A stretch of DNA of 64,000 nucleotides from Corallium rubrum (taxonomy: Eukaryota > Cnidaria > Anthozoa > Scleralcyonacea > Coralliidae), in contig OZ036016.1 of NCBI GenBank assembly GCA_964035015.1, positions 3,219,552-3,283,551 on the forward strand. Direction: 5' to 3'. The notes beneath the pieces were generated by a model. That model was not told where the DNA came from. It saw nothing but the letters and a program-made list of their open reading frames with translations, and made no database searches. This document shows positions 11,531 through 22,266 of this stretch, in pieces. How positions within the stretch are numbered: the stretch's first letter is position 1; each line of letters begins with the position of its first letter. The position numbers and the translations under genes are program-made.

Positions 11531-12807
11531 TATAGAAAGATGAAACATGTCTACTTTTAGAAATAAATATGTTGATGAAACGGCGTCTTCTATTTTTATA
11601 GTGGCGAATGCTGTACGAGTCAACACCACTCATAGCTTATCTTCAATTGACGAGTGCTTGGTGTGAATGAGAATGAAACATATGTGTGTCATCTTTCTTG
11701 ATTTTACGGCGATATTTCTAATTTTAGATTAACAAATATGTTGGATCGCTTTGTGTGTTCTAGGGCAGTAGTCTAGGCCTTAATTCTAGTGACAAGTTCT
11801 ATGGATCAACACACTGCTTCGGTCAGTTAATCGAAAACGTGCGTGTGTCACCTCTTTAGATTTTGGCTTATACAGTTCTACTTTTAGATTCTGCAAGCTT
11901 GACAAATATGTTGGAACAGTTTATCGTGTTTGTAAACATCACATACTACTTCCGTTAGATTTTTTCTTTAATTGTCGATCCTTGATCTAAAACATGCGTG
12001 TGTCATCTCTTTCGATTTTGGCTACTACATTTCTACTTTAAGATTCTGCAAGGTTGACAAATCTGTTGGAATGGTGCATGGCTCGTGACTAGTCTTATGG
12101 GTCAACACACATACTACTTCCGTTAGAGTTTATCTTTAATTGTCGCTTGCTTTATCTGAAAATGTGTGTCATCTTTTTCGATTTTGGATATTACATTTCT
12201 ACTTGTTTCGTATTGACAATTCTAGTGACCACTTACTATTTTCGTCATAGCTTATGAACTGTCCAGCGCTTGATGTGAAACATGTGGTGTCATCTCTTGA
12301 TTTTGGCTTGTACAGTTCTACTTTTAGATTCTGCAGGGTTAACAAATATGTTGGAACGGTGTCTCGTGACCTAGTAGCGAGTAGCGAGTATGTGTAAAGA
12401 CCACATACTACTTTCGTCAGGACTTATGTTTAATTGTCGATCGCTTGATCTGAAACATGTGGTGCTGTCTATTTCGATTTTGGCTACGACATTTCTACTT
12501 TTAGATGTTGCAAGGTTGCCAAATATGTTGGAACGAAGTCCTATAGGTCATGTATAGGTCAACACACTTACTACTTCCGTTAGAGTTTTATCTTTAATTG
12601 TCGATTCTTAATCTAAAACATGCGTGTGTCATCTCTTTCGATTTTGGCTACTACATTTCTACTTTAAGATTCTGCAAGGTTGACAAATCTGTTGGAACGG
12701 TGGCTCGTGACTAGTCTTATGGGTCAACACACATACTACTTCCGTTAGAGTTTATCTTTAATTCTCGATTGGTTAGTTTCAGAAATTGCAGCTTGATGTT
12801 AGTAATA

Positions 12808-13096
12808 ATTGTCAGTTGTTTGCTGTACAAGCTGTGTTAGTAATACTCAGAAAAACTCTGAGCTCTAAGCGGGACTCGAACCCACAACCTTCTGAATGCT
12901 AGCCAGACGCTCTAATCATTGAGCCACTAGAACTCAGATAGCGGAGCAAGGTTAATTAAGGTACTTATACCTTAGACTGTGCCCAGTCCTCCAGGAACGA
13001 GTCTTAAGAGCTTAACGAGTCTTAACGAGTCTTAGAGCTCAGAGTTTTTCTGAGTATTACTAACTAACACAGCTTGTACAGCAAACAACTGACAAT
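12808..13096. mobile_element. TA-flanked MITE with 60-bp inverted ends carrying a tRNA-like fold
   Basis: The ends are inverted copies starting ATTGTCAGTTGTTTGCTGTA and continuing to 'aaactctgagctcta' (left 12808-12867, right about 13034-13096). TA flanks both sides (12806-12807 and 13097-13098). The interior holds the tRNA-like segment 12860-12935. It is inserted within the 165-bp satellite. Confidence 0.8.
12860..12935 (-). other. tRNA-like sequence (AGC anticodon position) within a MITE
   Basis: On the minus strand the 7-bp acceptor pairing GAGTTCT/AGAGCTC, a D-arm GGCTC/GAGC, an anticodon arm TCTGG/TCAGA around loop CTAGCAT, and a 5-bp T arm GTGGG/CCCGC with loop TTCGAGT can all be drawn. 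The B box GGTTCGAGTCC is perfect. Two extra bases between T arm and acceptor stem, and an acceptor sequence unlike usual tRNA-Ala, argue for a tRNA-derived element (Pol III promoter or SINE head) and not a working tRNA gene. A B-box fragment of the same type occurs at about 32613-32647. Confidence 0.65.
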
Positions 13097-13690
13097 TAAT
13101 TCTCGATTAGTTATCTGAAAATGTGTGTCGTCTTTTTTTATTTTGGCTACTACAGTTCTACTTGTCTTGTCTTATCTTGTATTAACTATTCTAGTGACTT
13201 GTCCTATGGGTCAATACCACTTACTTTTTCCGTCATACTTTATGAATTGTCAAACGCTTGATGTGAAACATGTGTGTGTTATCTCTTTTAATTTTGGCTA
13301 CTACAGTTCTAGATTTTGCAAGGTTAATATTTATGTTGGAACGGTGTCTTGTGATCTGGTAGAGACTCCTATGAGTCAGCACACTTACTACTTCCATTAG
13401 ACTTTATCTTTAATTGTCGATTACTTGATCTGAAACGTGTGTAATCTCTTTCGATTTTGGCTACCACATTTCTACTTTAGCTTTAAGATTCTGCAAGGTT
13501 GACAAATATGTTGGAATCGTGTTTTCTGTTTTACTAGCGAGTCAATAATATCACTTACTACTTCCGTCTGAAAATGTGTGTCTGTCATCTCTTTCGATTT
13601 TGTTGACGCAATAAATCAGAAAGACACCCTATTGTCGCTGTGTCGTTGGGTTATCTTGCTACTACGTAATATGTCGCAGCGTTCAGGTTA

Positions 13691-14452
13691 TACAGAGTGT
13701 CCCCCAAGAAATGTCCCCATCCGTTTTTGTACTGCATCTTCTTTAATTTGGGTACAAGAAGTACATTTTTATATCACGCCGAAAGTACATCGCTCCTTCT
13801 TTGTTGTCTGAAATTTTCAGAGCTAAATAGTTCTCTACTCGCTTCCTGGAGTCATTTAAAGAGGCAACATCAAAATTTGAACTTGTCCAAATTATGCAAA
13901 TTATCTATGCTACCTACAGATTTGGAAAAATACAGGGTGTCCCAAACCGAATGTCGCCCAACCCGTTTTTGACCACAGCTTTGTTTGAGTGCGGAATACA
14001 AGTTTGAATACATATGCATGTGAAAACTGACCACAAGGGAATAAAGTCTGATTCCAAATGAAGCAATGCGGCATCAAATCATGTGGGGTTCCTTGGGGTA
14101 ATAACAATGCTCATGAAAGTTCCATGGACATGTTTGGACATTCACTCCTGAGGAAAGAGCATTCCTATCATGAAACAAGAAGCCCAACAAGGACAAGGGA
14201 AGCCTTTAGAAGAAGATTTCCAAATCTTGACGTAGCATACATAATTTCGACAAGTTCAAATTTTAATGTTGCCTCTTTAAATGACTCCAGGAAGCTAGTA
14301 GATAGCTACTTAGCTCTGAAAATTTCGGACAACAAAGAAGGAGGGATGGGCCTTCGGTGTGATATAAAAATTTACTTCTTGCACCGTAATTAAAGAAGGT
14401 GCACCTCTCATAAATGGATGGGGAGGGGGGCTTTTTTTTGGGACACCCTGTA
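13691..14452. mobile_element. Mariner-like MITE with arms of about 190 bp
   Basis: The ends are TACAGAGTGTCCC and GGGACACCCTGTA, typical of mariner/IS630-type elements. The inverted arms (13691-13890, 14240-14452) share 'gcttcctggagtcatttaaa' and 'ttttcagagctaa'. A second internal 'acagggtgtcccaaa' end lies at 13933, suggesting a nested or tandem end. There is no transposase. Confidence 0.82.
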
Positions 14453-15120
14453 TGCAAGATTTGCTGGAACGTACCGAAACTTCCGTTATAGCATTTTAGA
14501 ATGACAAGTAACAGGGCTAATCTGATTAGTGAAACGCCATTTCGCAGTGCCGGGTGATTAAGGTATCTATTTTTATAAAACTAATTAACACTTCTACCGG
14601 ACTGTTCGTTTTCAACCGCTCACAGTCAGAAATAACCTAACAGTGCGGTTGAGGTTGAGGTTAAGTTAAGTTAAACAATGATAGAAATGGTAATAAACTT
14701 CAGTAAAGCACAATAAAATTATCTAGTAATACAGAAAACAGTCCATATTTTGATTCATAGTGATTTAGAAAAAGTTTAACTAACACTGAACAGAGTTATA
14801 TTGCGATTAAGCTGAGGTTTGAACTCGGTTTTTGTTAGGTTATTTCTGAGCAGTACTGTATATTACATATCTGTAATTTACTGTAATCTTTATATGACAT
14901 ACCACACCAGACCATTGTACCAGACGATTTCACTTGACAATGGAAAATGCTTCCGACGATAAATAGTTAAAACAACTATTTTGCTGCTAATAGTAAATGG
15001 TCGCAACTCGCAGCAATTCACTTTTGATAAAATCTTCTAGTTTATAATAAATCATGACCTAATATCATTAATTCTCCACCTGAGTTCCCTGTCCCACTAT
15101 AATTATCCCAACAACATAAG
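14453..15120. other. Non-coding stretch
   Basis: AT-rich, with no gene or clear repeat structure. 'gttaggttatttctgagcag' near 14835 mirrors 'cagaaataacctaaca' near 14628, hinting at another old inverted element (about 14580-14860). Confidence 0.4.
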
Positions 15121-15240
<120 letters not shown>

Positions 15241-15825
15241 AGCTTTAATCAAACTCACTAAGTAATACAGTACTACAATAATGACAACAGATCACAATAC
15301 ATTACAAACAGTAAAAGATGAGTTTGATAAGGGGCTAGCGAACGGACACGAGGTCCCAACTAGGCAAACCTCATACATAAGTCAATAAATTCATGACAAT
15401 ACACATAATGGTCCACTATTTACTACTATACAGAATGCGCCATTATCCGCACCTGACGCTGAACTCAGCCCCCTACCGCCGAAATCAAAACGATTTAGTT
15501 TGAAATAGACGGATAATGGAAGTATTCAAAGGGCTGATCCCGACGTCAAGCACTGAAAAAGACGCATCCTGCTATTCCTGCATCTTGCCTAGTCTGTCAA
15601 TTGTCCTACAATTAGGACATACTGTCTTCCACGTGCTTACTCTGTCTGTGTCAAAAATAGTGTTTAACTTATTGTGAAGAGTTCATTCTCTCGATACTGA
15701 AGAAATTAGATATCAAATATAAGTACCATCATTTTACGACGTGCTCCCAACTTGAATCTATTAAAATCAATCATTATATACACTCAATAAAAGTAGCGTG
15801 CTGCGTAGGCAGTGTAGAAACAACA
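15241..15825. other. Probable LINE 3' UTR relic and non-coding sequence
   Basis: No coding remnant is visible. Near 15790 starts 'agtagcgtgctgcgtaggcagtgtagaaac', repeated at 25908 beside the same foldback family. Confidence 0.4.
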
Positions 15826-16008
15826 ATCGAAATATAGTAAGGTTAGATATACTGCCGAAACAGAGAACGTAGGGGTCTAACGTTTCGAGCGAAGGCCCTT
15901 CGTCAGAGAGAAACGTGATTTCTCTCTGACGAAGGGCCTTCGCTCGAAACGTTAGACTCCTACGTTCTCTGTTTCGGCAGTATATCTAACCTTACTATAT
16001 CTCGATTA
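15826..16008. mobile_element. Near-perfect foldback built from two inverted hammerhead-like units
   Basis: Arms 15826-15916 and 15921-16008 are almost perfect inverted copies with only a few bases between. Each arm contains CTGACGA, a GGGC/GCTC helix and GAAACGTTAGAC, the order of a hammerhead core. The position after the short helix III is A where U is expected, so cleavage is unlikely. Relatives lie at 20944, 25940, 34720 and 35803. Confidence 0.8.
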
Positions 16009-17144
16009 TATAACTCAGAAGTGCTCTAAGCTCTATAGTAATTTCTGATGAAACATGACAAAGACCCTATAAAAGAGCACTTCACACTATCGCTCCTTCT
16101 CCTCCCTTCAATGTTGCTCTCATGGTAGCTGAATACAAGATATTATATGCCAAATACCCCTAACATTGTTCGGGAAGGGGAGGGAGGGAAAATCTTGCGT
16201 ATGTACATCTTTTAATTATGTAGTGACGCAGTTTTCCTGCTCTAAAACTAAACACAATTGTGCCAACTCATTTTGCTCTCGATTGCAGCTTCTGCACACG
16301 CTTTAGAAGTCCATTAGTATTAATTGGTTTAAAACCGGATCTAGGCGTGTAAATGAGCTCAATTATTTTATCCTCTTGCGTAATTCCATTGGCCAGTTCC
16401 CAGAAAAGTCTAGTCTGTAAACAAGTATAGTGCTGCGTAATTAAAGACTGTCGTATGAAGGTGGAGTGGGCGTCTTACAGGCTAAGAGGCTTTGCTGAGA
16501 TCGCACTTGTTCTATTGTTTCTTGTTAATTTTCATTTTGTGTATATATGAGAGCCGAGCCAGCCCGCCTAGCCAAGATCTCGCTTTGTGAGACCGAGATC
16601 TCGGTTATACCCGGGCTGGGTTTATCCCATGTAAACACGATTGACTGGTCTGGCTCGCCTACCCAGGTTGGCACTAAAAACTTCGTACACGCTACAAAAT
16701 TTGTTTTTATCAGCTTTTTGCGACATATTAACAATTCACAAGTTCTGCTTGTTCATGTATACAGTTCATATTTAAAACAATGAGACTTCGTGTCTTGCCA
16801 GAACTGATAAATTACGCGATTAGCACAACGAGCAAGCCAGTCCGGCTAGGTGAGCTAGCCCTTCTCATATAAACAGAATAAAAATCATCTCGGCAAAGCC
16901 GGCTGGCTTGGGTACCTGCACTGGCTCACCTCCATATAAACACCCTCTAACGAAAGTGAAAATTGTTGCTCTATATATATTCCAGGAATTTATTTTAATT
17001 CATAGTTTTTTATTTACCGCTTCCCAGCTGGACAGCAAAACCGCGAAAAGTGTTTCTCAAATTCACGTATGTTGTCAGCGTATATAACTGCATTATAACT
17101 GCATTCGTGGCTGGTCTGAAAATTTGATTGCATTTGATTACGGT
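16009..17144. other. Non-coding; possible old inverted element
   Basis: 16550-16935 carries 'gccgagccagcccgcc' and, inverted, 'ccggctggcttggg', with 'catgtaaacacg'/'catataaacacc' near the ends, consistent with a decayed MITE. No gene was seen. Confidence 0.4.
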
Positions 17145-17655
17145 AGAGCCTCTCCAATAGACGCCTCCTCCCATAAACACCCCCCCCCCCCCCCTAATGC
17201 ACCAAAATGCGCATTTTGGTCATATACCGCATACAGTGTACTTTGCAAATTTATAGTCATCTGCATAATATAACCCAGTGTTTGTCCAATTACCTATATC
17301 TTATTAAAAAAATCATGAGATGGTCATGGTGAACATGTTTTAATAATTGAGGTACCTACTAGAGGCGTTTATTATTAGAGAATGGCGTCTATTCCAAAAT
17401 TTGATATTTCAATTATTAAAACATGGTTCACATCATCTCATGATTTTTTAATAAGATATAGGCAATTGGACAAACACTGGGTTATATAATGCAGATGAAT
17501 GTAAATTTGCAAAGTACACTGTATGCGGTATATGGCCAAAATGCGCATTTTGGTGCATTACGGGGGGGGGGGGGGGTGTGTGTTTGTGAGAGGGGTCGTC
17601 TATTGGAGAGGGGCGTTTATTTAATAGTGGGCATCTATTGCAATAAATACGGTAT
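17145..17655. mobile_element. Long inverted-repeat MITE with C/G-run arms
   Basis: 'tctccaatagacgcc' on the left is mirrored by 'gtctattggagaggggcg' on the right. Inside both, 'ccaaaatgcgcattttgg', 'gtactttgcaaattta', 'cccagtgtttgtccaatt' and 'aatcatgagat' are mirrored over about 190 bp. A C-run (17183-17199) and a G-run (17562-17576) are the matching homopolymers. Confidence 0.85.
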
Positions 17656-17669
17656 TATAATACCTTCGG

Positions 17670-17675
<6 letters not shown>

Positions 17676-17729
<54 letters not shown>
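17676..17729. repeat. (TA)n microsatellite
   Basis: About 26 AT units. Confidence 0.97.
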
Positions 17730-17731
<2 letters not shown>

Positions 17732-18123
17732 TCGCTAGCCGCTGCTCTTCGGAGATTAAACGTCGAACAGAATGACAAGAAAGACAACCATTCCAGAAAT
17801 ATAATTGATAAGAATAATTTCGAAACCTAAGATGATTAGATGAAAGTTACAGCTAGTAAATAATCGAATCGTACAAAGTCAAAAACCACAAAGGGTCACA
17901 AAACTAATAATAAATCAGTAAAGGAAATTACCCGGTAGTCTCTTTGTTCCTTTTCCACGGCTAGGAAATGTAACTACTAACTTTATATCTACATAAAACT
18001 ACATAAAAACTAAGCTTCGAGCACGTTCTTTATATTTTCTCTTAAAACCCATCATTCAAAGTCATGTTCGTTCGTCGATCATTACCGGATCATACAATTC
18101 GTGATGAATTTCGTTCTAGACGA

Positions 18124-18163
18124 AACAATATATATATGAGATATATACATATATATATATGAG

Positions 18164-18203
<40 letters not shown>

Positions 18204-18212
18204 TATATATAA
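18124..18212. repeat. (TA)n-rich array with GAGATATA interruptions
   Basis: TA runs interrupted by 'tgagatatatacat' three times. It marks the left edge of the first 0.6-kb duplicate. Confidence 0.9.
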
Positions 18213-18800
18213 TGCAAGGAAACGAAGAATTACAAATAAAGGATGTTACTTTGTCATTTTGACCAAGAAACAATGTCCGCGTGCTTACACCTTACGGGAT
18301 TCAGTGATTTCCGCAAACTTCGTGTCAGCTTTTACGGGAGTGCCCAGAAATATGTCTGTAAAAGTAGATGCATGTATTTGACTGAGTGTAAATCGCCTTA
18401 CAACTTAGCACTGAGGGCGTTTGTAAGTAGCGTTTATCTTATAACGCCCTTGGTCGTATAACGCCCTTCCACCGCGTGATTACGCACACTCACACAGCAA
18501 GGAGTCATTTTCTTACTTAGAACGAGGAAGCAATTTTCCTGATGAGAACATTAAGAAACTATTTTACGTGGCAAAATATTTCAAACAAGAAACTATTTTA
18601 CGTGGCAAAACGTTGTTCTTGATAACACATCTGAAACTCTTGTCAAAAAGATAGTTTTCAAAAAAGACATAACGATAAAGTTTGGAAAATATAACTTAAT
18701 TTATTTAACGTTTAATTTTAACGTTATTAAATTAAATTGTTTTTCCAAACTTTTATATCGTTATGGCTTTTTTGAAAATTATTTGCTGGGCAACTCTTTT
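18211..18800. repeat. Segmental duplicate, unit 1
   Basis: Near-identical to 18926-19700 in two blocks: the 'ttttgaccaagaaacaatg ... cgcccttggtcgta' block and the 'ttccaccgcgtgattacg ... ttatggcttttttgaaaatta' block. The right end is a hairpin of 'ataacgataaagtttggaaaa' and its inverse. The last part resembles the end of the Penelope-like tail at 38.4 kb ('tgctgggca', 'cctggt.tatc'). No coding sense is supported. Confidence 0.8.
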
Positions 18801-18925
18801 TGAGAAGACTACGCTTCCTCCTGGTATATCAATGGCTACATCTGAAACTCATAAATAATTCATAAGATTAAAACAAAGGAAATCAGTACCGAGATGGAGT
18901 TTGTATGTGTGTGTATATAGATATA

Positions 18926-19700
18926 TATTACGCAAGAAAACGAAGAACTACAAAACTACAAAGGATGTTCCGTTGTCATTTTGACCAAGAAACAATGACC
19001 GCGCGCTTACACCTTACGGGATTCAGTGATTTCCGCAAACTTCGTGTCAGCTTTTACGGGAGTGCCCAGAAATATGTCAGTAAAAGTAGATGCATGCATT
19101 TGAGTGAGTGTAAATCGCCTTACAACTTAGCACTGAGGGCGTTTATAAGTAGCGTTTATCTTATAACGCCCTTGGTCGTATTCCGATTCATAGTCGTTTT
19201 GTTTATATGACGTGAGCCATAAAATCAACACCTAACTTTTTAGCTGTGATCCGTGGTCTGAACTGTATCGTATGGTGGCTGCCTGGAGCGCCTTTGATAT
19301 GCATCGACAAGGCCACATTGATCTGCGTCCTTCATAATTCAGCCGCTGGCTGCAAGTAAGGATGATTAACCCCCCAGTCGCTTTATATCCTTTATCCTTT
19401 GAGCCAACAATGACTATAGCTAGTAATCTTCTTACGCCCTTCCACCGCGTGATTACGCACACTCACACAGCAAGAAGTAATTTTCTTACTTAGAACGAGG
19501 AAGCAATTTTCCTGATGAGAACATTTCTTAAAAAAGAAACTATTTTACGTGGCAAAAAGTTGTTCTTGATAACACATCTGAAACTCTTGTCAAAAAAGCC
19601 ATAGCGATAAAGTTTGGAAAAATATAACTTAATTTATTCAACGTTTTAGTTATTGAATTAAATTGCTTTTCCAAACTTTTATATCGTTATGGCTTTTTTG
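18926..19700. repeat. Segmental duplicate, unit 2, with a 250-bp insertion
   Basis: Same order of blocks as unit 1, but 19185-19434 ('gattcatagtcgttttg ... agtaatcttct') has no counterpart in unit 1. This segment is either an insertion here or a deletion there. The unit ends directly in the long (TA)n tract. Confidence 0.8.
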
Positions 19701-19705
19701 AAAAT

Positions 19706-19961
<256 letters not shown>

Positions 19962-20023
19962 ATTTGTGAGGCACCAAAGGTGACTGTAAGTAACTGAGTT
20001 ACCTTCATCCTGCTCATCAGCAC

Positions 20024-20059
20024 TACACTGATGAGGCCCGAAAGGCCGAAACGGTACCG

Positions 20060-20065
<6 letters not shown>
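20024..20065 (+). ncRNA. Hammerhead ribozyme, minimal type I, candidate
   Basis: All core parts are present in order: helix I TACA (20024-20027), CTGATGA (20028-20034), helix II GGCC/GGCC with loop CGAAA (20035-20047), GAAA (20048-20051), a 3-bp helix III ACG/CGT with GTAC loop (20051-20060), and the cleavage triplet GTC ending at 20061. TGTA (20062-20065) closes helix I. The A15.1-U16.1 pair is intact. Minimal hammerheads with such short helix III are known in Penelope-like elements. Helix I' merges into (TA)n. The fold was drawn by eye. Confidence 0.72.

Positions 20066-20110
<45 letters not shown>
20062..20110. repeat. (TA)n microsatellite between two opposed hammerhead-like motifs
   Basis: About 22 units, directly 3' of the candidate ribozyme at 20024-20065 and 5' of the minus-strand motif at 20125-20170. 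Confidence 0.95.
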
Positions 20111-20112
<2 letters not shown>

Positions 20113-20124
20113 CAATAGTTCAAT

Positions 20125-20170
20125 CTACAGACACGTGTTTCGCTTACTACAGCTCATCATGCAGTGTAGC
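20125..20170 (-). ncRNA. Degenerate hammerhead-like motif
   Basis: On the minus strand: CTACA, then CTGCATGATGAG (two extra bases in the CTGATGA box), a GCT/AGC helix, GAAAC, ACGTGTC and TGTAG closing helix I with CTACA. The insertion in the core probably makes it inactive. Confidence 0.45.
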
Positions 20171-20328
20171 TTGGAACAATCTCGATGTTTTTCACCAAGT
20201 TACTTTACACACATGCGATCGTCGGTGACAACCGCATATCTGGATGTACTTCACCGATGCTGTCCCACAGCGTGAAGTGTACATGGGCCCAGAGTGCTCA
20301 AAAACGTCCACGAGGGTATTGAGCGTTG

Positions 20329-20330
<2 letters not shown>

Positions 20331-20384
<54 letters not shown>
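20331..20384. repeat. (TA)n microsatellite
   Basis: About 26 units. Confidence 0.97.
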
Positions 20385-20387
<3 letters not shown>

Positions 20388-20943
20388 ATCAAACCCTTGC
20401 ATAAATTGAGCTGTCAATTCTTTAGTAAACTACTATAGTTAAAATACTGATTCGTTTGAGAAGCTCGGCGTTTTTCAACCCCCCACGCACTTGACGAATT
20501 AAAACACTACGTATGCATGGAAAATAGAGCACAATTGACAGAGTACGGAAACGGGGGACGTATATGCACGCAGACTTAGTTCTAATGCTAATATTTCGTC
20601 ACCCCACCTATATAACCTCGCGTCACAGCATGTCAATACAACGAGTTAAAAATGTTAAACTATAATGTTTAGCAACACGAGCTTATAGTGTTTTATCGGA
20701 CAAATCAGTATTTCAAATCGAGGTAAACGTTTTGTGTAATTTCTTCCTCCAAGATCCAAACGACCGGTACTGATATCCTTTGTGCCTTCCTCATGAATTA
20801 TTAATGAGTTTAAGATGCAACATATCACGAGAAATGCTCGTGCACAGTGAGTGTTTATTTAACTCATTATTAGAGCATACTAATATAAGGTTTAGGCTTT
20901 TGTCTTTTTCTTTGGTGAAAGCCTTATTAGTAGTGTATCGAAA
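20385..20943. other. Non-coding; dispersed repeat fragment
   Basis: 20760-20815 contains 'cctcatgaattattaatgag', the same motif seen near 7050, 23752, 24555 and 34630. No gene was seen. Confidence 0.5.
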
Positions 20944-21090
20944 TGGAAATATAGTACGGTTGGTGACTGCCGAAACATGGAACGTGAGAAGTTTTTGACG
21001 AAGGGCCTTCGCTCGAAACGTTAGACTTATACTGCTACGTTTCATGTTTCGGCATGCCAGCATGCATATCCAACCTTACTATATTTCAAT
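20944..21090. mobile_element. Foldback with hammerhead-like core
   Basis: Ends 'gaaatatagt' and 'actatatttc' are inverted. 'actgccgaaacatggaacgt' mirrors 'acgtttcatgtttcggca'. The centre has TGACGA, GGGCCTTCGCTC and GAAACGTTAGAC as in the element at 15826. Confidence 0.7.
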
Positions 21091-21144
21091 TTTGAGTTTC
21101 AACACTGCCTACGCAGTTTCATTAGCACTACTCTATATAGAACT

Positions 21145-21430
21145 TAATGTGCTGTTATACGATGCGATTTTTCTTGCAACTTGCAACAAATCACTAAATG
21201 TTGTAAGTTGCATAAAAAACCGCACCGTGTAACACCCCGTAGCAACTTGCGATTTTGCCGTGTTGTAAGTTGCAAGAAAAGTTGGATGGGTTCTACTTTT
21301 TGCTGCAACTTACAACAAAAATCGCAAGTTGCTGAACGTGTAACACCCTTCCTGCAACTTGCGATATTTTTTTTTCCATATGTAAATTTGTTGCAAGTTG
21401 CAAGAAATATTGCATCGTATAACAGCACCT
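21145..21430. mobile_element. Foldback MITE of TTGCAA-rich sequence
   Basis: The left end 'gtgctgttatacgatgcgat' is inverted at the right as 'gcatcgtataacagcac'. The interior is repeated 'gcaacttgc'/'gcaagttgc'. It is related in style to the complex at 40.87-42.02 kb. Confidence 0.75.
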
Positions 21431-22266
21431 TTAGTAGCTTACTAATAACGAGTTACATATAAATCGCGTGCACATCCAAATCCAAAGACAATACTAACAT
21501 TGTGTGAGCAAAACGTTACATAAAAAGATAAATATCTTCGTGGATGCAACCATGTCATGTTCTAATGGTCACGAATGTTCCATGGGATATTATGTTGTTT
21601 ACTATTTTGATTACCTGGAATTCGGATTGTGGCGTGACAAATTAGCACTAATTGGCGATGACGTGTCGGTTCTAGAATATTTTCGTAAGATTATCGCACG
21701 TTCGTCCGAAATACTGGCGGTTTGCGTCCACATAGTCTGCTCTGGCGCTTCCAAGGGGGAGCGGTCGAGCAGCAGTTTGCTTCGCAGACTACGTCCACAT
21801 GGAACGAGGCGAGTTTTTCTTCATTATTTTAGCTGCCCGAGATATTTTCGTGACAACGTAATGCTTATCCGGGTGTTTGAAGTACTGTATGACACGAAAT
21901 AAGAGACCGTGTTCTTTTAGTTTACTGCGGCATGAGCCGGCTAAAAAGAGAGTTTTAGATTGACGTTTTTTCTTGATAACCGCAAACCGCTAGAAACCAC
22001 GTGACCAACGTCCAGCGGTTAGGTCACATTTGCGGTTCACGTTAAGTGAATTACGGCAAGGTTTTTATGTAACTTTTACTCAACCAACCCACGATGGGGG
22101 TGTAAATTTATACTCTTACATGTCTGTTGTTCTTGAATCACAACGTTTTTGAATTGAACACTGAAGCTCATGTCAATTTGTGGTGAATACGTATGAACGA
22201 TTGAAAATCAAACATGGCGGCTCGCAACAAGTGAAAATACGAACGCCAATCTAAATGCTCGTTGAC
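21431..22266. other. Non-coding; no convincing gene
   Basis: An open frame of 132 codons (21504-21902, +) has no recognisable domain, and its sequence includes the inverted 'tagtctgc'/'gcagacta' pair. I do not call it a gene. Confidence 0.5.

Larger units (their letters stand above)
11640..13600. repeat. Diverged satellite, unit about 165 bp
   Basis: Markers 'caaatatgttggaacg', 'cactacttccgttag', 'tctctttcgattttggct' and 'gattctgcaaggtt' recur in the same order. The 'tgttgga' marker is seen near 11732, 11907, 12068, 12347, 12526, 12690, 13334 and 13511. A 289-bp MITE interrupts the array at 12808. Confidence 0.8.

Noticed and set aside
12860-12935. A working tRNA-Ala gene
   Set aside because: Two extra bases between T arm and acceptor stem, an atypical acceptor sequence and its place inside a MITE argue against it.
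21504-21902. 132-codon open frame
   Set aside because: No domain, no splice partners, and it contains inverted-repeat sequence.
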